DNA of 64,000 nt from Streptomyces sp. NBC_01116 (GCF_041435495.1 NZ_CP108644.1:5317501-5381500); one strand, 5' to 3'. Numbered from the stretch's first letter, positions 14,988-24,108 are shown. Notes: generated by a model from the sequence alone, not told the origin. Program-made: numbers and translations.

Positions 14988-16112
14988 ATGACCGTGTCCG
15001 AAACCAACGCCGCCGTCGCGCCGGAGGCGGGCGCCGAGGTGCTGCGCCCGCACGCCGAGGACGCGTTCGCCGACGAGCTGAAGGCGCTCGAAGCCGCCGA
15101 CGACCGCCCGAGGCCCGCCCGTTGGCGGCTTTCGCCCTGGGCCGTCGCCACGTATCTGCAGGGCGGGACCCTGCCGGACGGCACGGTGATCACACCGAAG
15201 TACGTGGGCCCGCGCCGCCTGGTCGAAGTGGCCGTGACCACGCTTGCCACCGACCGGGCCCTGCTCCTGCTCGGCGTCCCCGGCACGGCCAAGACCTGGG
15301 TGTCCGAGCATCTCGCCGCCGCCGTCAGCGGTGACTCGACGCTGCTCGTGCAGGGCACGGCGGGGACGCCCGAGGAAGCCGTCCGCTACGGGTGGAACTA
15401 CGCCCAGCTGCTCGCCCACGGCCCCAGCCGCGACGCCCTGGTGCCCAGTCCGCTGATGCGGGCGATGTCCGAGGGCATGACCGCCCGGGTCGAGGAGCTG
15501 ACCCGCATTCCGGCCGACGTGCAGGACTCGCTCATCACGATCCTGTCCGAGAAGACGCTCCCCGTTCCCGAGCTGGGGCAGGAGGTCCAGGCCGTCCGCG
15601 GCTTCAACCTCATCGCCACGGCCAACGACCGGGACCGCGGCGTCAACGAGCTGTCCAGCGCGCTGCGCCGCCGGTTCAACACCGTCGTGCTGCCCCTGCC
15701 CGCCACCCCGGAAGCCGAGGTCGACATCGTGTCCCGGCGGGTCGACCAGATCGGCCGCTCGCTCGACCTGCCCGCGGCGCCGGAGGGCCTGACCGAGATC
15801 CGGCGCGTGGTGACGGTCTTCCGCGAACTGCGCGACGGGATGACCACCGACGGGCGCACCAAGCTCAAGTCGCCCTCCGGCACGCTCTCCACCGCGGAGG
15901 CGATCTCCGTCGTCACGAACGGCCTCGCGCTCGCCGCCCACTTCGGCGACGGTGTCCTGCGCCCCGGCGACGTCGCGGCCGGCATCCTCGGCGCGGTCGT
16001 CCGGGACCCGGCGGCGGACCGGGTGGTCTGGCAGGAGTATCTGGAGACCGTTGTCCGGGAGCGGGACGGCTGGAAGGACTTCTACCGCGCCTGCCGCGAG
16101 GTATCCGCATGA
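14988..16112 (+). CDS. MoxR-family AAA+ ATPase
   Basis: This 374-residue ATPase has Walker A GVPGTAKT (96-103), a sensor 1 region around LIATANDRDRGVNELS and an arginine-finger-like LRRRFN, in the MoxR layout. MoxR ATPases act as chaperone-like remodelers together with VWA-domain partners, as in RavA-ViaA, CbbQ-CbbO and NorQ-NorD. The ATG has GGAGGGGG five bases upstream. Its stop overlaps the start of the DUF5682 gene by four bases (ATGA), and that gene overlaps the VWA gene the same way, so the three are one translationally coupled operon. Residues 1-45 are a variable acidic stretch. The target of the remodeling is unknown. Confidence 0.9.
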   Translation: MTVSETNAAVAPEAGAEVLRPHAEDAFADELKALEAADDRPRPARWRLSPWAVATYLQGGTLPDGTVITPKYVGPRRLVEVAVTTLATDRALLLLGVPGTAKTWVSEHLAAAVSGDSTLLVQGTAGTPEEAVRYGWNYAQLLAHGPSRDALVPSPLMRAMSEGMTARVEELTRIPADVQDSLITILSEKTLPVPELGQEVQAVRGFNLIATANDRDRGVNELSSALRRRFNTVVLPLPATPEAEVDIVSRRVDQIGRSLDLPAAPEGLTEIRRVVTVFRELRDGMTTDGRTKLKSPSGTLSTAEAISVVTNGLALAAHFGDGVLRPGDVAAGILGAVVRDPAADRVVWQEYLETVVRERDGWKDFYRACREVSA

Positions 16113-18700
16113 CGGGCCCCGCCGGGACGACGGGCCCCGCCGGGACGGCAGTGGCGACCGGGTCAGCGGCCACGATCCGGACAGCGGGTACGAGCGGCCC
16201 GGCCTCGATGACCGGCACGGCGACGGCGACCGGGACGGCGACGGAGAGGCGCGGAGCCGCCGGGCCGGGGCCCCGCGCGGGTGCCGGACCCTGGCTCCTG
16301 GGGGTGCGGCACCACGGCCCCGGGTCGGCCCGCGCGGTCCTCGCCGCGCTCGCGGCGGCCCGCCCGGCCGCTGTCCTCATCGAAGGACCGCCCGAGGGCG
16401 ACGCGCTGCTGCACCTCGCCGCCGACCCGCGGATGCGTCCCCCCGTCGCACTGCTCGCCCACGCCGTGGACGACCCGGGCCTTGCCTCCTTCTGGCCGAT
16501 GGCCGCGTTCTCGCCCGAGTGGGTGGCCATCCGCTGGGCTCTCGACCACGACGTCCCGGTCCGCTTCATCGATCTGCCCGCCGCCCACTCCCTCGCACTC
16601 AAGGAACCCGCGCCGGGCGTGGGGAGTGAGGAGGCGGCGGCGGGGGAGGGAGCCGGAGAAGAGGCCACACCGGTCGTCGACCCGATCCGGGTGCTCGCCG
16701 AGACCGCCGGATACGACGATCCCGAACGCTGGTGGGAGGACGTCGTCGAGCACCGCTCGACCACCGGAGCGACACCCACCGACGTCCCACCCGGGACCAC
16801 GGACGACGGGAACGGCGGAGGCGACGGGAGCGACGGGAGCGACGGGAGCCAGGGTGGCGACGAGCGCCACGGGGGCGATGCGCTCGCGCCGTTCGTCGCG
16901 CTCGCGGAGGCCATGAGCGCGCTCCGCGAGGCGTACGGCGACGGCGGGCAGCCCCGGGACGCGGTGCGCGAGGCGTACATGCGGATCCAACTTCGTACCG
17001 CGCGCAAGGAATTCGGTGACGGCGTCGCCGTCGTGTGCGGGGCCTGGCACGTTCCGGCCCTCGCCGCGCGGACCACTCTCGCCGCCGACCGCGCCCTGCT
17101 CAAGGGGCTCCCGAAGGTCAAGGCCGATCTGACCTGGGTGCCGTGGACCCACCGCCGGCTCGCCCGGCACAGCGGATACGGGGCGGGGATCGACTCGCCC
17201 GGCTGGTACGGGCACCTCTTCGACGCCGCCGACCGGCCGATCGAGCGATGGATGACCAAGGTCGCCGGACTCCTGCGCGAGGAGGACCGGTTCGTCTCCA
17301 CCGCCCATGTCATCGAGGCCGTGCGGCTCGCCGAGACCCTCGCCGCACTCCGGGGTCGCCCGCTGGCCGGTCTCGGCGAGACGACCGACGCGGTGCGGGC
17401 CGTCATGTGCGAGGGATCCGATGTCCCGCTCGCCCTCGTCCGGGACCGGCTGATCGTCGGCGAGACCCTCGGCGAGGTGCCGGACGCCGCCCCGGCCGTC
17501 CCGCTGCAACGGGACCTGACCCGCAGCCAGCGCACCCTCCGGCTCAAGCCGGAGGCGTCGGAACGCGAGATGGACCTCGACCTGCGCAAGGAGACCGACG
17601 CCGCCCGCAGCCGCCTCCTGCACCGGCTGCGCCTCCTCGACATCGGCTGGGGCGAACCGGTCGCGGGCCGGGGCAGCACCGGCACCTTCCGGGAGAGCTG
17701 GCGGCTGAGCTGGGAACCGGAACTGCACGTCCGGGTCGCGGAAGCGGGTGTGTGGGGCACCACCGTCCTCACCGCCGCCACCGCGAAGGCCGAGTCGGGG
17801 GCCGTGGCGGCGACCGCGCTGGCCGACGTCACCGCACTCGCCGAACACTGCCTCCTCGCAGGGCTGCCCGAGGCGCTGCCCGTCGTGATGAGGGCCCTCG
17901 CCGACCGGGCCGCACTCGACGCGGACGTCGGCCACCTCGCGGACGCGCTGCCCGCCCTGGCCCGCTCCCTGCGGTACGGGGACGTGCGCTCCACGGACAC
18001 GGCGGCGCTCGCGGAGGTCGCCGCCGGACTCGCCGAGCGGATCTGTGTCGGCCTGCCGCCCGCCTGCACCGGCCTCGACGGGGACGGGGCCGAGGCGCTG
18101 CGCCGTCAGATGGAGGCCGTGCACGGTGCGATCGGGCTCCTGCTCGCCGGAGCGGCCCCGGCCGAAGGGCTGCGGGAGCGCTGGGACGCCGTCCTGCACA
18201 AGCTGGCGGCCCGGGGCACGGTCGCCGGCATCATCCGGGGCCGGGCCACCCGGCTGCTCCTGGACGAGGGGCGGCTGGCGGTGGACGAGGCGGCCCGGCT
18301 GATGGGCCTGGCGCTCTCGCCCGGGACCCCGCCCGCCGACGCCGCCGCCTGGATCGAGGGGTTCGTCGGCGGCGCGTCGGGCGGCGGCATGCTGCTGGTC
18401 CACGACGAGCGGCTGCTCGGGCTGGTCGACGCCTGGCTGACCGGCGTTCCCGCCGAGATGTTCACCGATGTGCTGCCGCTGCTGCGCCGCACGTTCTCCG
18501 CGTACGAGCCGGGCGTACGGCGCACTCTGGGCGAGCTGGTCCGGCGCGGGCCCGTGACCGGGGGCGCCCGCCGGGGCGACGCAGGCCGGGTGCCCGGGGG
18601 CTTCGGACCCGGCCTCGACCGGGCCAGGGCCGACGCCGTGGAGTCGGTGGTGAGCCTGCTGCTCGGCCGCCGGTCGGAGCCCGAGGAGGCAGCCGGATGA
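16109..18700 (+). CDS. DUF5682 protein, possible TraB/ChaN-like enzyme
   Basis: This 863-residue protein has a low-complexity Thr/Gly/Ala start of about 55 residues, then WLLGVRHHGPGSARAVL with His68/His69, followed by AAVLIEGPPEGDALL (Glu92). A further motif, VVCGAWHVPALAART, holds His314. The combination of an N-terminal G-x-x-H motif, an acidic VLIEGP strand and a later G-x-x-H is what I know from the TIKI/TraB/EreA/ChaN clan of hydrolases, so I suggest a metal-dependent hydrolase fold; this is inference. Residues 190-260 are a disordered Gly/Asp/Ser insertion. The C-terminal half is helical and Ala/Leu-rich with no named motif. It is coupled to MoxR and VWA by ATGA overlaps, which argues for a complex. 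Confidence 0.72.
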   Translation: MTGPAGTTGPAGTAVATGSAATIRTAGTSGPASMTGTATATGTATERRGAAGPGPRAGAGPWLLGVRHHGPGSARAVLAALAAARPAAVLIEGPPEGDALLHLAADPRMRPPVALLAHAVDDPGLASFWPMAAFSPEWVAIRWALDHDVPVRFIDLPAAHSLALKEPAPGVGSEEAAAGEGAGEEATPVVDPIRVLAETAGYDDPERWWEDVVEHRSTTGATPTDVPPGTTDDGNGGGDGSDGSDGSQGGDERHGGDALAPFVALAEAMSALREAYGDGGQPRDAVREAYMRIQLRTARKEFGDGVAVVCGAWHVPALAARTTLAADRALLKGLPKVKADLTWVPWTHRRLARHSGYGAGIDSPGWYGHLFDAADRPIERWMTKVAGLLREEDRFVSTAHVIEAVRLAETLAALRGRPLAGLGETTDAVRAVMCEGSDVPLALVRDRLIVGETLGEVPDAAPAVPLQRDLTRSQRTLRLKPEASEREMDLDLRKETDAARSRLLHRLRLLDIGWGEPVAGRGSTGTFRESWRLSWEPELHVRVAEAGVWGTTVLTAATAKAESGAVAATALADVTALAEHCLLAGLPEALPVVMRALADRAALDADVGHLADALPALARSLRYGDVRSTDTAALAEVAAGLAERICVGLPPACTGLDGDGAEALRRQMEAVHGAIGLLLAGAAPAEGLRERWDAVLHKLAARGTVAGIIRGRATRLLLDEGRLAVDEAARLMGLALSPGTPPADAAAWIEGFVGGASGGGMLLVHDERLLGLVDAWLTGVPAEMFTDVLPLLRRTFSAYEPGVRRTLGELVRRGPVTGGARRGDAGRVPGGFGPGLDRARADAVESVVSLLLGRRSEPEEAAG

Positions 18701-20043
18701 CGAGGGCCACGACCGGCCCAAGCACGACCGGCCCGGGCACGACGGACCCGGGCGCGAGAGACATGGGCACGACGGACCCGGCAGGGGAGACGGAGACGAT
18801 GGAACGGACGACGGCACAGGTCTCGGGCGCCGCGCGGCCACATGCCCCGCACGTGCCCGACGCCGAACGGCTGCGGCGCTGGCGGATGGTGCTCGGCGCG
18901 GACAGCGCCGACAGCACCGGGCGCACCCTCACCGGCCAGGACGCGGCCATGGACAGTGCCTTGGACGCGCTGTACGGCGGGGGCGCGGGGAAGAAGCCCG
19001 GCGGCCGGGGCTCCGGTGGCCGTTCGGCGGGCCTCGGCGCGTCGGCGCCCTCCGTCGCCCGCTGGCTCGGCGACATCCGGACCTACTTCCCCAGCTCCGT
19101 GGTCCAGGTCATGCAGCGCGACGCGATCGACCGGCTCGGCCTCGCGGCCCTGCTCCTCGAACCGGAGATGCTGGAGGCGGTCGAGGCGGACGTCCACCTC
19201 GTCGGCACCCTGCTCTCCCTCAACAAGGCGATGCCCGAGACGACGAAGGAGACCGCACGCGCCGTGGTCCGCAAGGTCGTCGAGGACCTGGAGAAGCGGC
19301 TGGAGAACCGCACCAGAGCCACCCTGACCGGTGCCCTGGACCGCTCGGCGCGCATCAGCCGGCCCCGCCACCGGGACATCGACTGGAACCGCACCATCCG
19401 GGCCAACCTCAAGAACCACCTCCCCGTCCCGGGGGGCGACAGCGCGCCGCCGAGGGGCACGATCGTCCCCGAGCGCCTCATCGGCTACGGGCGCGCCTCC
19501 CGGTCCGCCAGGAAGGACATCGTCCTGTGCATCGACCAGTCGGGCTCGATGGCCGCGTCGGTCGTCTACGCCTCGGTCTTCGGTGCGGTCCTCGCCTCCA
19601 TGCGCACCCTCTCGACCCGGCTCGTCGTCTTCGACACGGCGGTCGTCGACCTCACGGACCAGCTCGACGACCCGGTCGACGTCCTCTTCGGCACCCAGCT
19701 CGGCGGCGGCACCGACATCAACCGGGCGCTCGCCTACTGCCAGTCGAAGATCACCCGTCCCGCGGACACCGTCGTCGTCCTCATCAGCGACCTCTACGAG
19801 GGCGGCATACGCGACGAGATGCTCAAGCGGGTCGCCGCGATGAAAGCCTCCGGCGTGCAGTTCGTGACGCTGCTCGCGCTCTCCGACGAGGGCGCGCCCG
19901 CGTACGACCACGAGCACGCGGCGGCGCTCGGGGCGCTGGGAGCACCCGCGTTCGCCTGTACTCCGGATCTCTTCCCGGACGTCATGGCTGCGGCGATCGA
20001 GAAGAGGCCACTGCCCATACAGGACATGGAGGCCCAAGAGTAG
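18697..20043 (+). CDS. VWA-domain protein, partner of the MoxR ATPase
   Basis: This 448-residue protein ends in a von Willebrand factor A domain with an intact MIDAS: DQSGS starting at Asp280, Thr339 in GGGTDI, and SDLYEG. The middle part (SVARWLGDIRTYFPSSVVQV, then RDAIDRLGL and a helical region) is a conserved N-terminal extension seen in MoxR-linked VWA proteins. The first 45 residues are Thr/Gly/Pro low complexity from DNA repeats of the ACGGACCCGGGC kind. It has no signal peptide and no membrane helix, so it is cytoplasmic. In known MoxR systems the VWA protein delivers substrate to the ATPase. It is last in the operon and followed by a repeat-rich leader. Confidence 0.88.
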   Translation: MTRATTGPSTTGPGTTDPGARDMGTTDPAGETETMERTTAQVSGAARPHAPHVPDAERLRRWRMVLGADSADSTGRTLTGQDAAMDSALDALYGGGAGKKPGGRGSGGRSAGLGASAPSVARWLGDIRTYFPSSVVQVMQRDAIDRLGLAALLLEPEMLEAVEADVHLVGTLLSLNKAMPETTKETARAVVRKVVEDLEKRLENRTRATLTGALDRSARISRPRHRDIDWNRTIRANLKNHLPVPGGDSAPPRGTIVPERLIGYGRASRSARKDIVLCIDQSGSMAASVVYASVFGAVLASMRTLSTRLVVFDTAVVDLTDQLDDPVDVLFGTQLGGGTDINRALAYCQSKITRPADTVVVLISDLYEGGIRDEMLKRVAAMKASGVQFVTLLALSDEGAPAYDHEHAAALGALGAPAFACTPDLFPDVMAAAIEKRPLPIQDMEAQE

Positions 20044-20124
20044 CCAGGGACTTGCGTGACCCCCACGGGCTCGTGCAAGCATCGACCCGTCGTTCACGGA
20101 GGGGCGCATTCCGCCATCCGTGAG

Positions 20125-20199
20125 GGATCCATGCACCAGGGATTCGTGCACCAGGATCCATGCGCCCGGGATCCAAACGCCAGAGGTCCGTGCGCCAGG
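20125..20199 (+). repeat. Five imperfect 15-base tandem repeats upstream of a secreted-protein gene
   Basis: Five consecutive 15-base units (consensus GGATCCATGCACCAG) run from 20125 to 20199 and end right at the ribosome binding site of the next gene. Three units contain an ATG or GTG, but no frame makes a recognisable protein on the plus strand. Confidence 0.75.
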
Positions 20200-20213
20200 G
20201 AGGAGCCACCGAG

Positions 20214-21287
20214 GTGACCGCAACCGCCGCTGCCCGCGCAACCGCCGCTGCCCGCGCAGCCGTCGACCCGCGCCCGGCGCGGGGTACGGCGGGGCGTCGC
20301 GCGGTACAGGCGGTGCTGTTCCTCGGCGGCCTGCTGGCTCTGGGCCTCCTCGCGGGCGGAAGCGCGGAAGCACGGGAGCGTCCCGATCCGGGCCGGCTCT
20401 CCGTCTCCGTGGCGGACACCGCGTCGGAAGGCGCAGTCACCGGGGCCGCCGCCCGCACGGCAGTCGAGCCTTCGGCCCGGCGGGTCCCGGCGCGGGACAC
20501 CGAGCCGGTGGTCCAGCCGGTGGTCCAGCCGGTGGTCGGGCAGATCGACCCTGCCGCTCGGCAACCGGCCGCACAGCAGCGGGCCGTACAGAAAGGCCCT
20601 GCGGAACCCGGCGTCGAATCCGCCGCGGAACTGACCGCCGAACCCGCAGCCCCTGCCGACGCTCTTGCCTCCGCGGCTCCCACGACTTCCACCGCTTCCA
20701 TGGCTCCCACCGCCTCCACGCCCGCTCGCGTCCGCGATGCCGTGGTCGTGGGTGCGGGAGACACCGTGGACCGGGTCGCCGGGGTGGTGCGGCCGTTGGC
20801 GCCGTCCGTGCCGGGGCTGCCCCCTCTTCTCTCCGTGCTCCCCTCGCCGGGTGGGCCCGGTGGCGAGCCGGACGTACCCGGTGCTCCGTCACCTTCCGTG
20901 CCGGACACCGGCCGTGACGCCGGAACCGGGCCGGCGGTGCCGGGCGATGCCGGGGCTGACACCTCTGCCGAGCCGACGGTCGGCCATGACCGAAGCAGGG
21001 GAGCACCGGGCTCCGCGTCGGTCGCGCCGGACGGTTCCGGACCGCCGGACGCCGGGCACGCACAGGGCTCCGAGCCCACGCCGGCGCCTGGTCGCGCGCC
21101 GTTCGGCCCCTGCGGCGACCTCGCGCGTACGACGGTGGCCGACGTCCAGGGGCCGCGCGGCGGCGACCTGTACGCGGTCCGGTCCCCGGGCGGTCCGCAC
21201 ACCGCGCTCGTCCGGGGAGCGGGCCTCCCGGCGACCTCGGCCCCGGTACCCGGCAGATCCGGCGAGATCCTCGAATTCCCCGGCTAG
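20214..21287 (+). CDS. Exported Ala/Pro/Val-rich protein of unknown function
   Basis: This 357-residue protein has an Ala/Arg-rich cytoplasmic start and one hydrophobic helix (AVQAVLFLGGLLALGLLAGG), then a long exported part rich in Ala, Pro, Val, Gly and Glu. VVQPVVQPVVG and similar short repeats occur near residue 105. The last part (FGPCGDLARTTVADVQGPRG) is more ordered, with a single Cys. No enzyme motif is seen. The GTG at 20214 is chosen because GGGAGGAG lies eight bases upstream; an ATG at 20160 is in frame but falls inside the 15-base repeats. A second secreted protein gene follows after 106 bases. I do not recognise a family. Confidence 0.65.
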   Translation: MTATAAARATAAARAAVDPRPARGTAGRRAVQAVLFLGGLLALGLLAGGSAEARERPDPGRLSVSVADTASEGAVTGAAARTAVEPSARRVPARDTEPVVQPVVQPVVGQIDPAARQPAAQQRAVQKGPAEPGVESAAELTAEPAAPADALASAAPTTSTASMAPTASTPARVRDAVVVGAGDTVDRVAGVVRPLAPSVPGLPPLLSVLPSPGGPGGEPDVPGAPSPSVPDTGRDAGTGPAVPGDAGADTSAEPTVGHDRSRGAPGSASVAPDGSGPPDAGHAQGSEPTPAPGRAPFGPCGDLARTTVADVQGPRGGDLYAVRSPGGPHTALVRGAGLPATSAPVPGRSGEILEFPG

Positions 21288-21393
21288 GGCAGGCCGTTCC
21301 CCCGCCTCGACCTGCCGCGCGGGGGCGGAACAGGTCTGCCCGCGTCCGGAGCTCTCCGGACTGCCGAACATCTTCGAAGGATCTGACACACCC

Positions 21394-22476
21394 ATGCACA
21401 AGAACATGCGCCGATCCATAGCCGTCGCCGCCACCGCCACCGGTATGTGGGCGCTCGGCACCGCCGCGGCGAGCGCGGACGAACTGCCCGTGTCCGTACC
21501 GCTCTCCACCCCGGACCTCGCGGCCGAGGCCTCCGACGCGACCGAGACCGTCAAGGACGTCAGGGATGTCAAGGACGTCACGGACGTGAAGGCCGTCGAT
21601 GACGTCACCGAAGCCAAGGGCCTCAAGGAGGTCAGGGACGCCAAGGTCCTCGAGGAGACCAGGGGCACCGACGGCATCGACGGTGCCAAGGACACGCTGA
21701 CCGAGGTCGGGAGCAAGGTCGCCGGTGCAGCCGACGTACGGGACGGCCTCCCGTCGGACGGCCTCCCGTCACAGGTGCGTGCGCCGTGGGCCCCGGCGGT
21801 CGCGGAGGTCCCGGACCTCGGCGACGTACAGCAGGCGCCCGGGGCCGTGCAGCTTCCCGCTGCGCCGGCGGTCGACGAGATCGACTACCTCTTCGGGCCG
21901 ATCGAACAGATCCCCGGCTACGCGCAGAACGAGGCGCCCACCGCCGTCCAGGGGACGCTGGCGGAGGCCGGGCCCGTGGTCGGGCGGACGTCCGACTCCG
22001 TGCTGCCGCCGCTCGCCGCGGGCGCGGTCGACGTCGCCGTCCCGGTCGTCGGGCAGGCGGTCGGCGACGTCGGCACGCTCGCCCGGGGAGCCGTCGCCGA
22101 GGTCACGCCGTTCGCCCGGGGAGTCGTCGGCGACGCCGCCGCCCCGTTCGTGCAGGGCGTCACGACCGAGGTCCAGCCGCTGGCGGCGGGCGTCACGGGT
22201 GCGGCCGTGCCGTTCGCCGGGGGCGTCGTGTCCGAGGTGCCGCCGCTCGCCGAGGGGCTGACCGGCGACGCGGTCGCGCCGTTCGCCCAGGGGGTCGCCA
22301 CCCGGGTGCAGCCGCTGGCCGAGGGCGTCGGAGCGCAGGCCCGGCCGTTCGCGGGCGGTCTGGCGGACACGGTCCGCGAGGACGCCCGTCCCGCCGTCGC
22401 CCACGCGGGCGTCGGCGTCCAGGACGCCACCTCGGTCGCCCCGTCCTTCGCGACGGACGCGCTGCCGACGCTCTGA
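21394..22476 (+). CDS. Secreted repetitive protein of unknown function
   Basis: This 360-residue protein has a clear signal peptide (MHKNMRRSIAVAATATGMW, cleavage probably after ASA). The mature part starts with a charged tract of repeated (K/R)DV units (VKDVRDVKDVTDVKAVDDV). It continues with about nine imperfect repeats of 15-20 residues of the type GVxxEVQPLAxGVTGAAVPFA, with regular Pro/Leu/Phe and small residues. The pattern suggests an extended or fibrous amphipathic protein, not an enzyme. There are no Cys residues, no LPXTG signal and no membrane anchor. It follows another exported repetitive protein gene and precedes sucC, from which a hairpin terminator separates it. I do not recognise the family; a surface or matrix role is only a guess. 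Confidence 0.7.
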   Translation: MHKNMRRSIAVAATATGMWALGTAAASADELPVSVPLSTPDLAAEASDATETVKDVRDVKDVTDVKAVDDVTEAKGLKEVRDAKVLEETRGTDGIDGAKDTLTEVGSKVAGAADVRDGLPSDGLPSQVRAPWAPAVAEVPDLGDVQQAPGAVQLPAAPAVDEIDYLFGPIEQIPGYAQNEAPTAVQGTLAEAGPVVGRTSDSVLPPLAAGAVDVAVPVVGQAVGDVGTLARGAVAEVTPFARGVVGDAAAPFVQGVTTEVQPLAAGVTGAAVPFAGGVVSEVPPLAEGLTGDAVAPFAQGVATRVQPLAEGVGAQARPFAGGLADTVREDARPAVAHAGVGVQDATSVAPSFATDALPTL

Positions 22477-22610
22477 GAAGAGCGACGCGCTCGCGCCCCG
22501 AGCCCGGACGTGGTGCTCGCGCCGTGAGCCGGACCGGAAGCCGGACGCGGCGCTCGTGCCCTGATCCGGACGGGCCGCGCAGGCCGAGAGGCGGCGCGGT
22601 TCACCGCATC

Positions 22611-22648
22611 GGAGTACCCGGCCCAGGGGGACCCGGGCCGGGTACTCC
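22611..22648. terminator. Hairpin upstream of sucC
   Basis: GGAGTACCCGGCCC (22611-22624) pairs perfectly with its complement at 22635-22648. It probably ends the secreted-protein transcript. The remaining 250 bases before sucC carry its promoter, with no further gene. Between 22480 and 22570 there are loose repeats of GCTCGCGCC and GAGCCGGAC type. Confidence 0.7.
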
Positions 22649-22905
22649 GGGCCCGACCAGCCTCTTCCGGCTCCCGGCGAGCCCCGCCCGGGAGCCGGAG
22701 GGGCCACCCTCTGTGACCGTTATCACCGCTCAGGTGGGATCTGCGATTTAGGGTCACGCCGAGCGCGGGGATAACCTGCCGGATGGACATGCCGCGTACT
22801 CGGACACCGTGTACGCCTCCCTAGTGACAGCGCAGTCACGTTGCCCATCGCGGCACGCCCACGCAGAAGAACGAACCGCGATACCACTAAAAGGGACGGA
22901 CGCGC

Positions 22906-24087
22906 GTGGACCTGTTCGAGTACCAGGCGAGGGACCTCTTCGCCAAGCACGGTGTACCGGTGCTGGCCGGTGAAGTCATCGACACGCCTGAGGCAGCCCG
23001 CGAGGCGACCGAGAAGCTGGGCGGCAAGTCTGTCGTCAAGGCGCAGGTGAAGGTCGGAGGCCGCGGCAAGGCCGGCGGCGTCAAGCTGGCGGCCGACCCC
23101 GACGAGGCGGTCGCCCGGGCGACCGACATTCTCGGCATGGACATCAAGGGCCACACGGTCCACAAGGTGATGATCGCCGAGCTGTCGCCGGAGATCGAGG
23201 CGGAGTACTACGTCTCGTACCTCCTCGACCGCACCAACCGCACCTTCCTGGCCATGGCCTCGGTGCAGGGCGGCATGGACATCGAGGAGGTCGCGGAGAA
23301 GACCCCCGAGGCCCTCGCGAAGGTCCCGGTCAACGCCGTCGACGGCGTCGACATCGTCAAGGCCCGCGAGATCGTGGCCCAGGCGAAGTTCCCGGCCGAC
23401 GTGGCCGAGGGTGTCGCCGAGGCCCTGGTGACCCTGTGGGACACCTTCGTCGCCGAGGACGCGCTCCTCGTCGAGGTCAACCCGCTGGTCAAGACCAAGG
23501 ACGGCCGGATCCTGGCCCTGGACGGCAAGGTGTCTCTCGACGAGAACGCCGACTTCCGCCAGCCGGACCACGAGGCTCTCGAGGACAAGGACGCAGCCAA
23601 CCCGCTCGAGGCTGCCGCCAAGGCCAAGAACCTCAACTACGTCAAGCTCGACGGCGAGGTCGGCATCATCGGCAACGGCGCCGGTCTGGTCATGTCGACC
23701 CTGGACGTCGTCGCGTACGCCGGTGAGAACCACGGCAACGTGAAGCCCGCCAACTTCCTCGACATCGGTGGCGGCGCCTCCGCCGAGGTCATGGCGAACG
23801 GCCTGGAGATCATCCTCGGCGACCCGGACGTCAAGTCCGTCTTCGTCAACGTCTTCGGTGGCATCACCGCCTGCGACGAGGTCGCCAACGGCATCGTGCA
23901 GGCGCTCGCGCTGCTCGAGTCCAAGGGCGAGAAGGTCGAGAAGCCGCTGGTCGTGCGTCTCGACGGCAACAACGCGGAGCTGGGTCGCAAGATCCTTTCC
24001 GACGCCAACCACCCGCTCGTGCAGCGTGTGGACACCATGGACGGCGCGGCCGACAAGGCCGCCGAGCTCGCCGCGGCTGCGAAGTAA
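22906..24087 (+). CDS. sucC: Succinyl-CoA synthetase, beta subunit
   Basis: This 393-residue subunit joins succinate and CoA at the cost of a nucleoside triphosphate, in the TCA cycle (reversible). The ATP-grasp start is plain (MDLFEYQARDLFAKHGVPV), with KAQVKVGGRGKAGGVKLA for nucleotide binding, the metal site near VEVNPLVKTKDGRILALDGK, and the C-terminal CoA-ligase part (NFLDIGGGASAEV, VNVFGGITACDEVANGI). The length is normal. The GTG start follows a weak GGGACGGA. sucD starts 21 bases after the stop, so the pair is an operon. Confidence 0.98.
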   Translation: MDLFEYQARDLFAKHGVPVLAGEVIDTPEAAREATEKLGGKSVVKAQVKVGGRGKAGGVKLAADPDEAVARATDILGMDIKGHTVHKVMIAELSPEIEAEYYVSYLLDRTNRTFLAMASVQGGMDIEEVAEKTPEALAKVPVNAVDGVDIVKAREIVAQAKFPADVAEGVAEALVTLWDTFVAEDALLVEVNPLVKTKDGRILALDGKVSLDENADFRQPDHEALEDKDAANPLEAAAKAKNLNYVKLDGEVGIIGNGAGLVMSTLDVVAYAGENHGNVKPANFLDIGGGASAEVMANGLEIILGDPDVKSVFVNVFGGITACDEVANGIVQALALLESKGEKVEKPLVVRLDGNNAELGRKILSDANHPLVQRVDTMDGAADKAAELAAAAK

Positions 24088-24108
24088 GGAAGAGGGACTC
24101 AGACCACC

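Noticed and set aside
20101..20213. Small upstream frame within the 15-base repeats
   Set aside because: Starts occur only because the repeat contains ATG; no frame gives a plausible protein and only the GTG at 20214 has a ribosome binding site.
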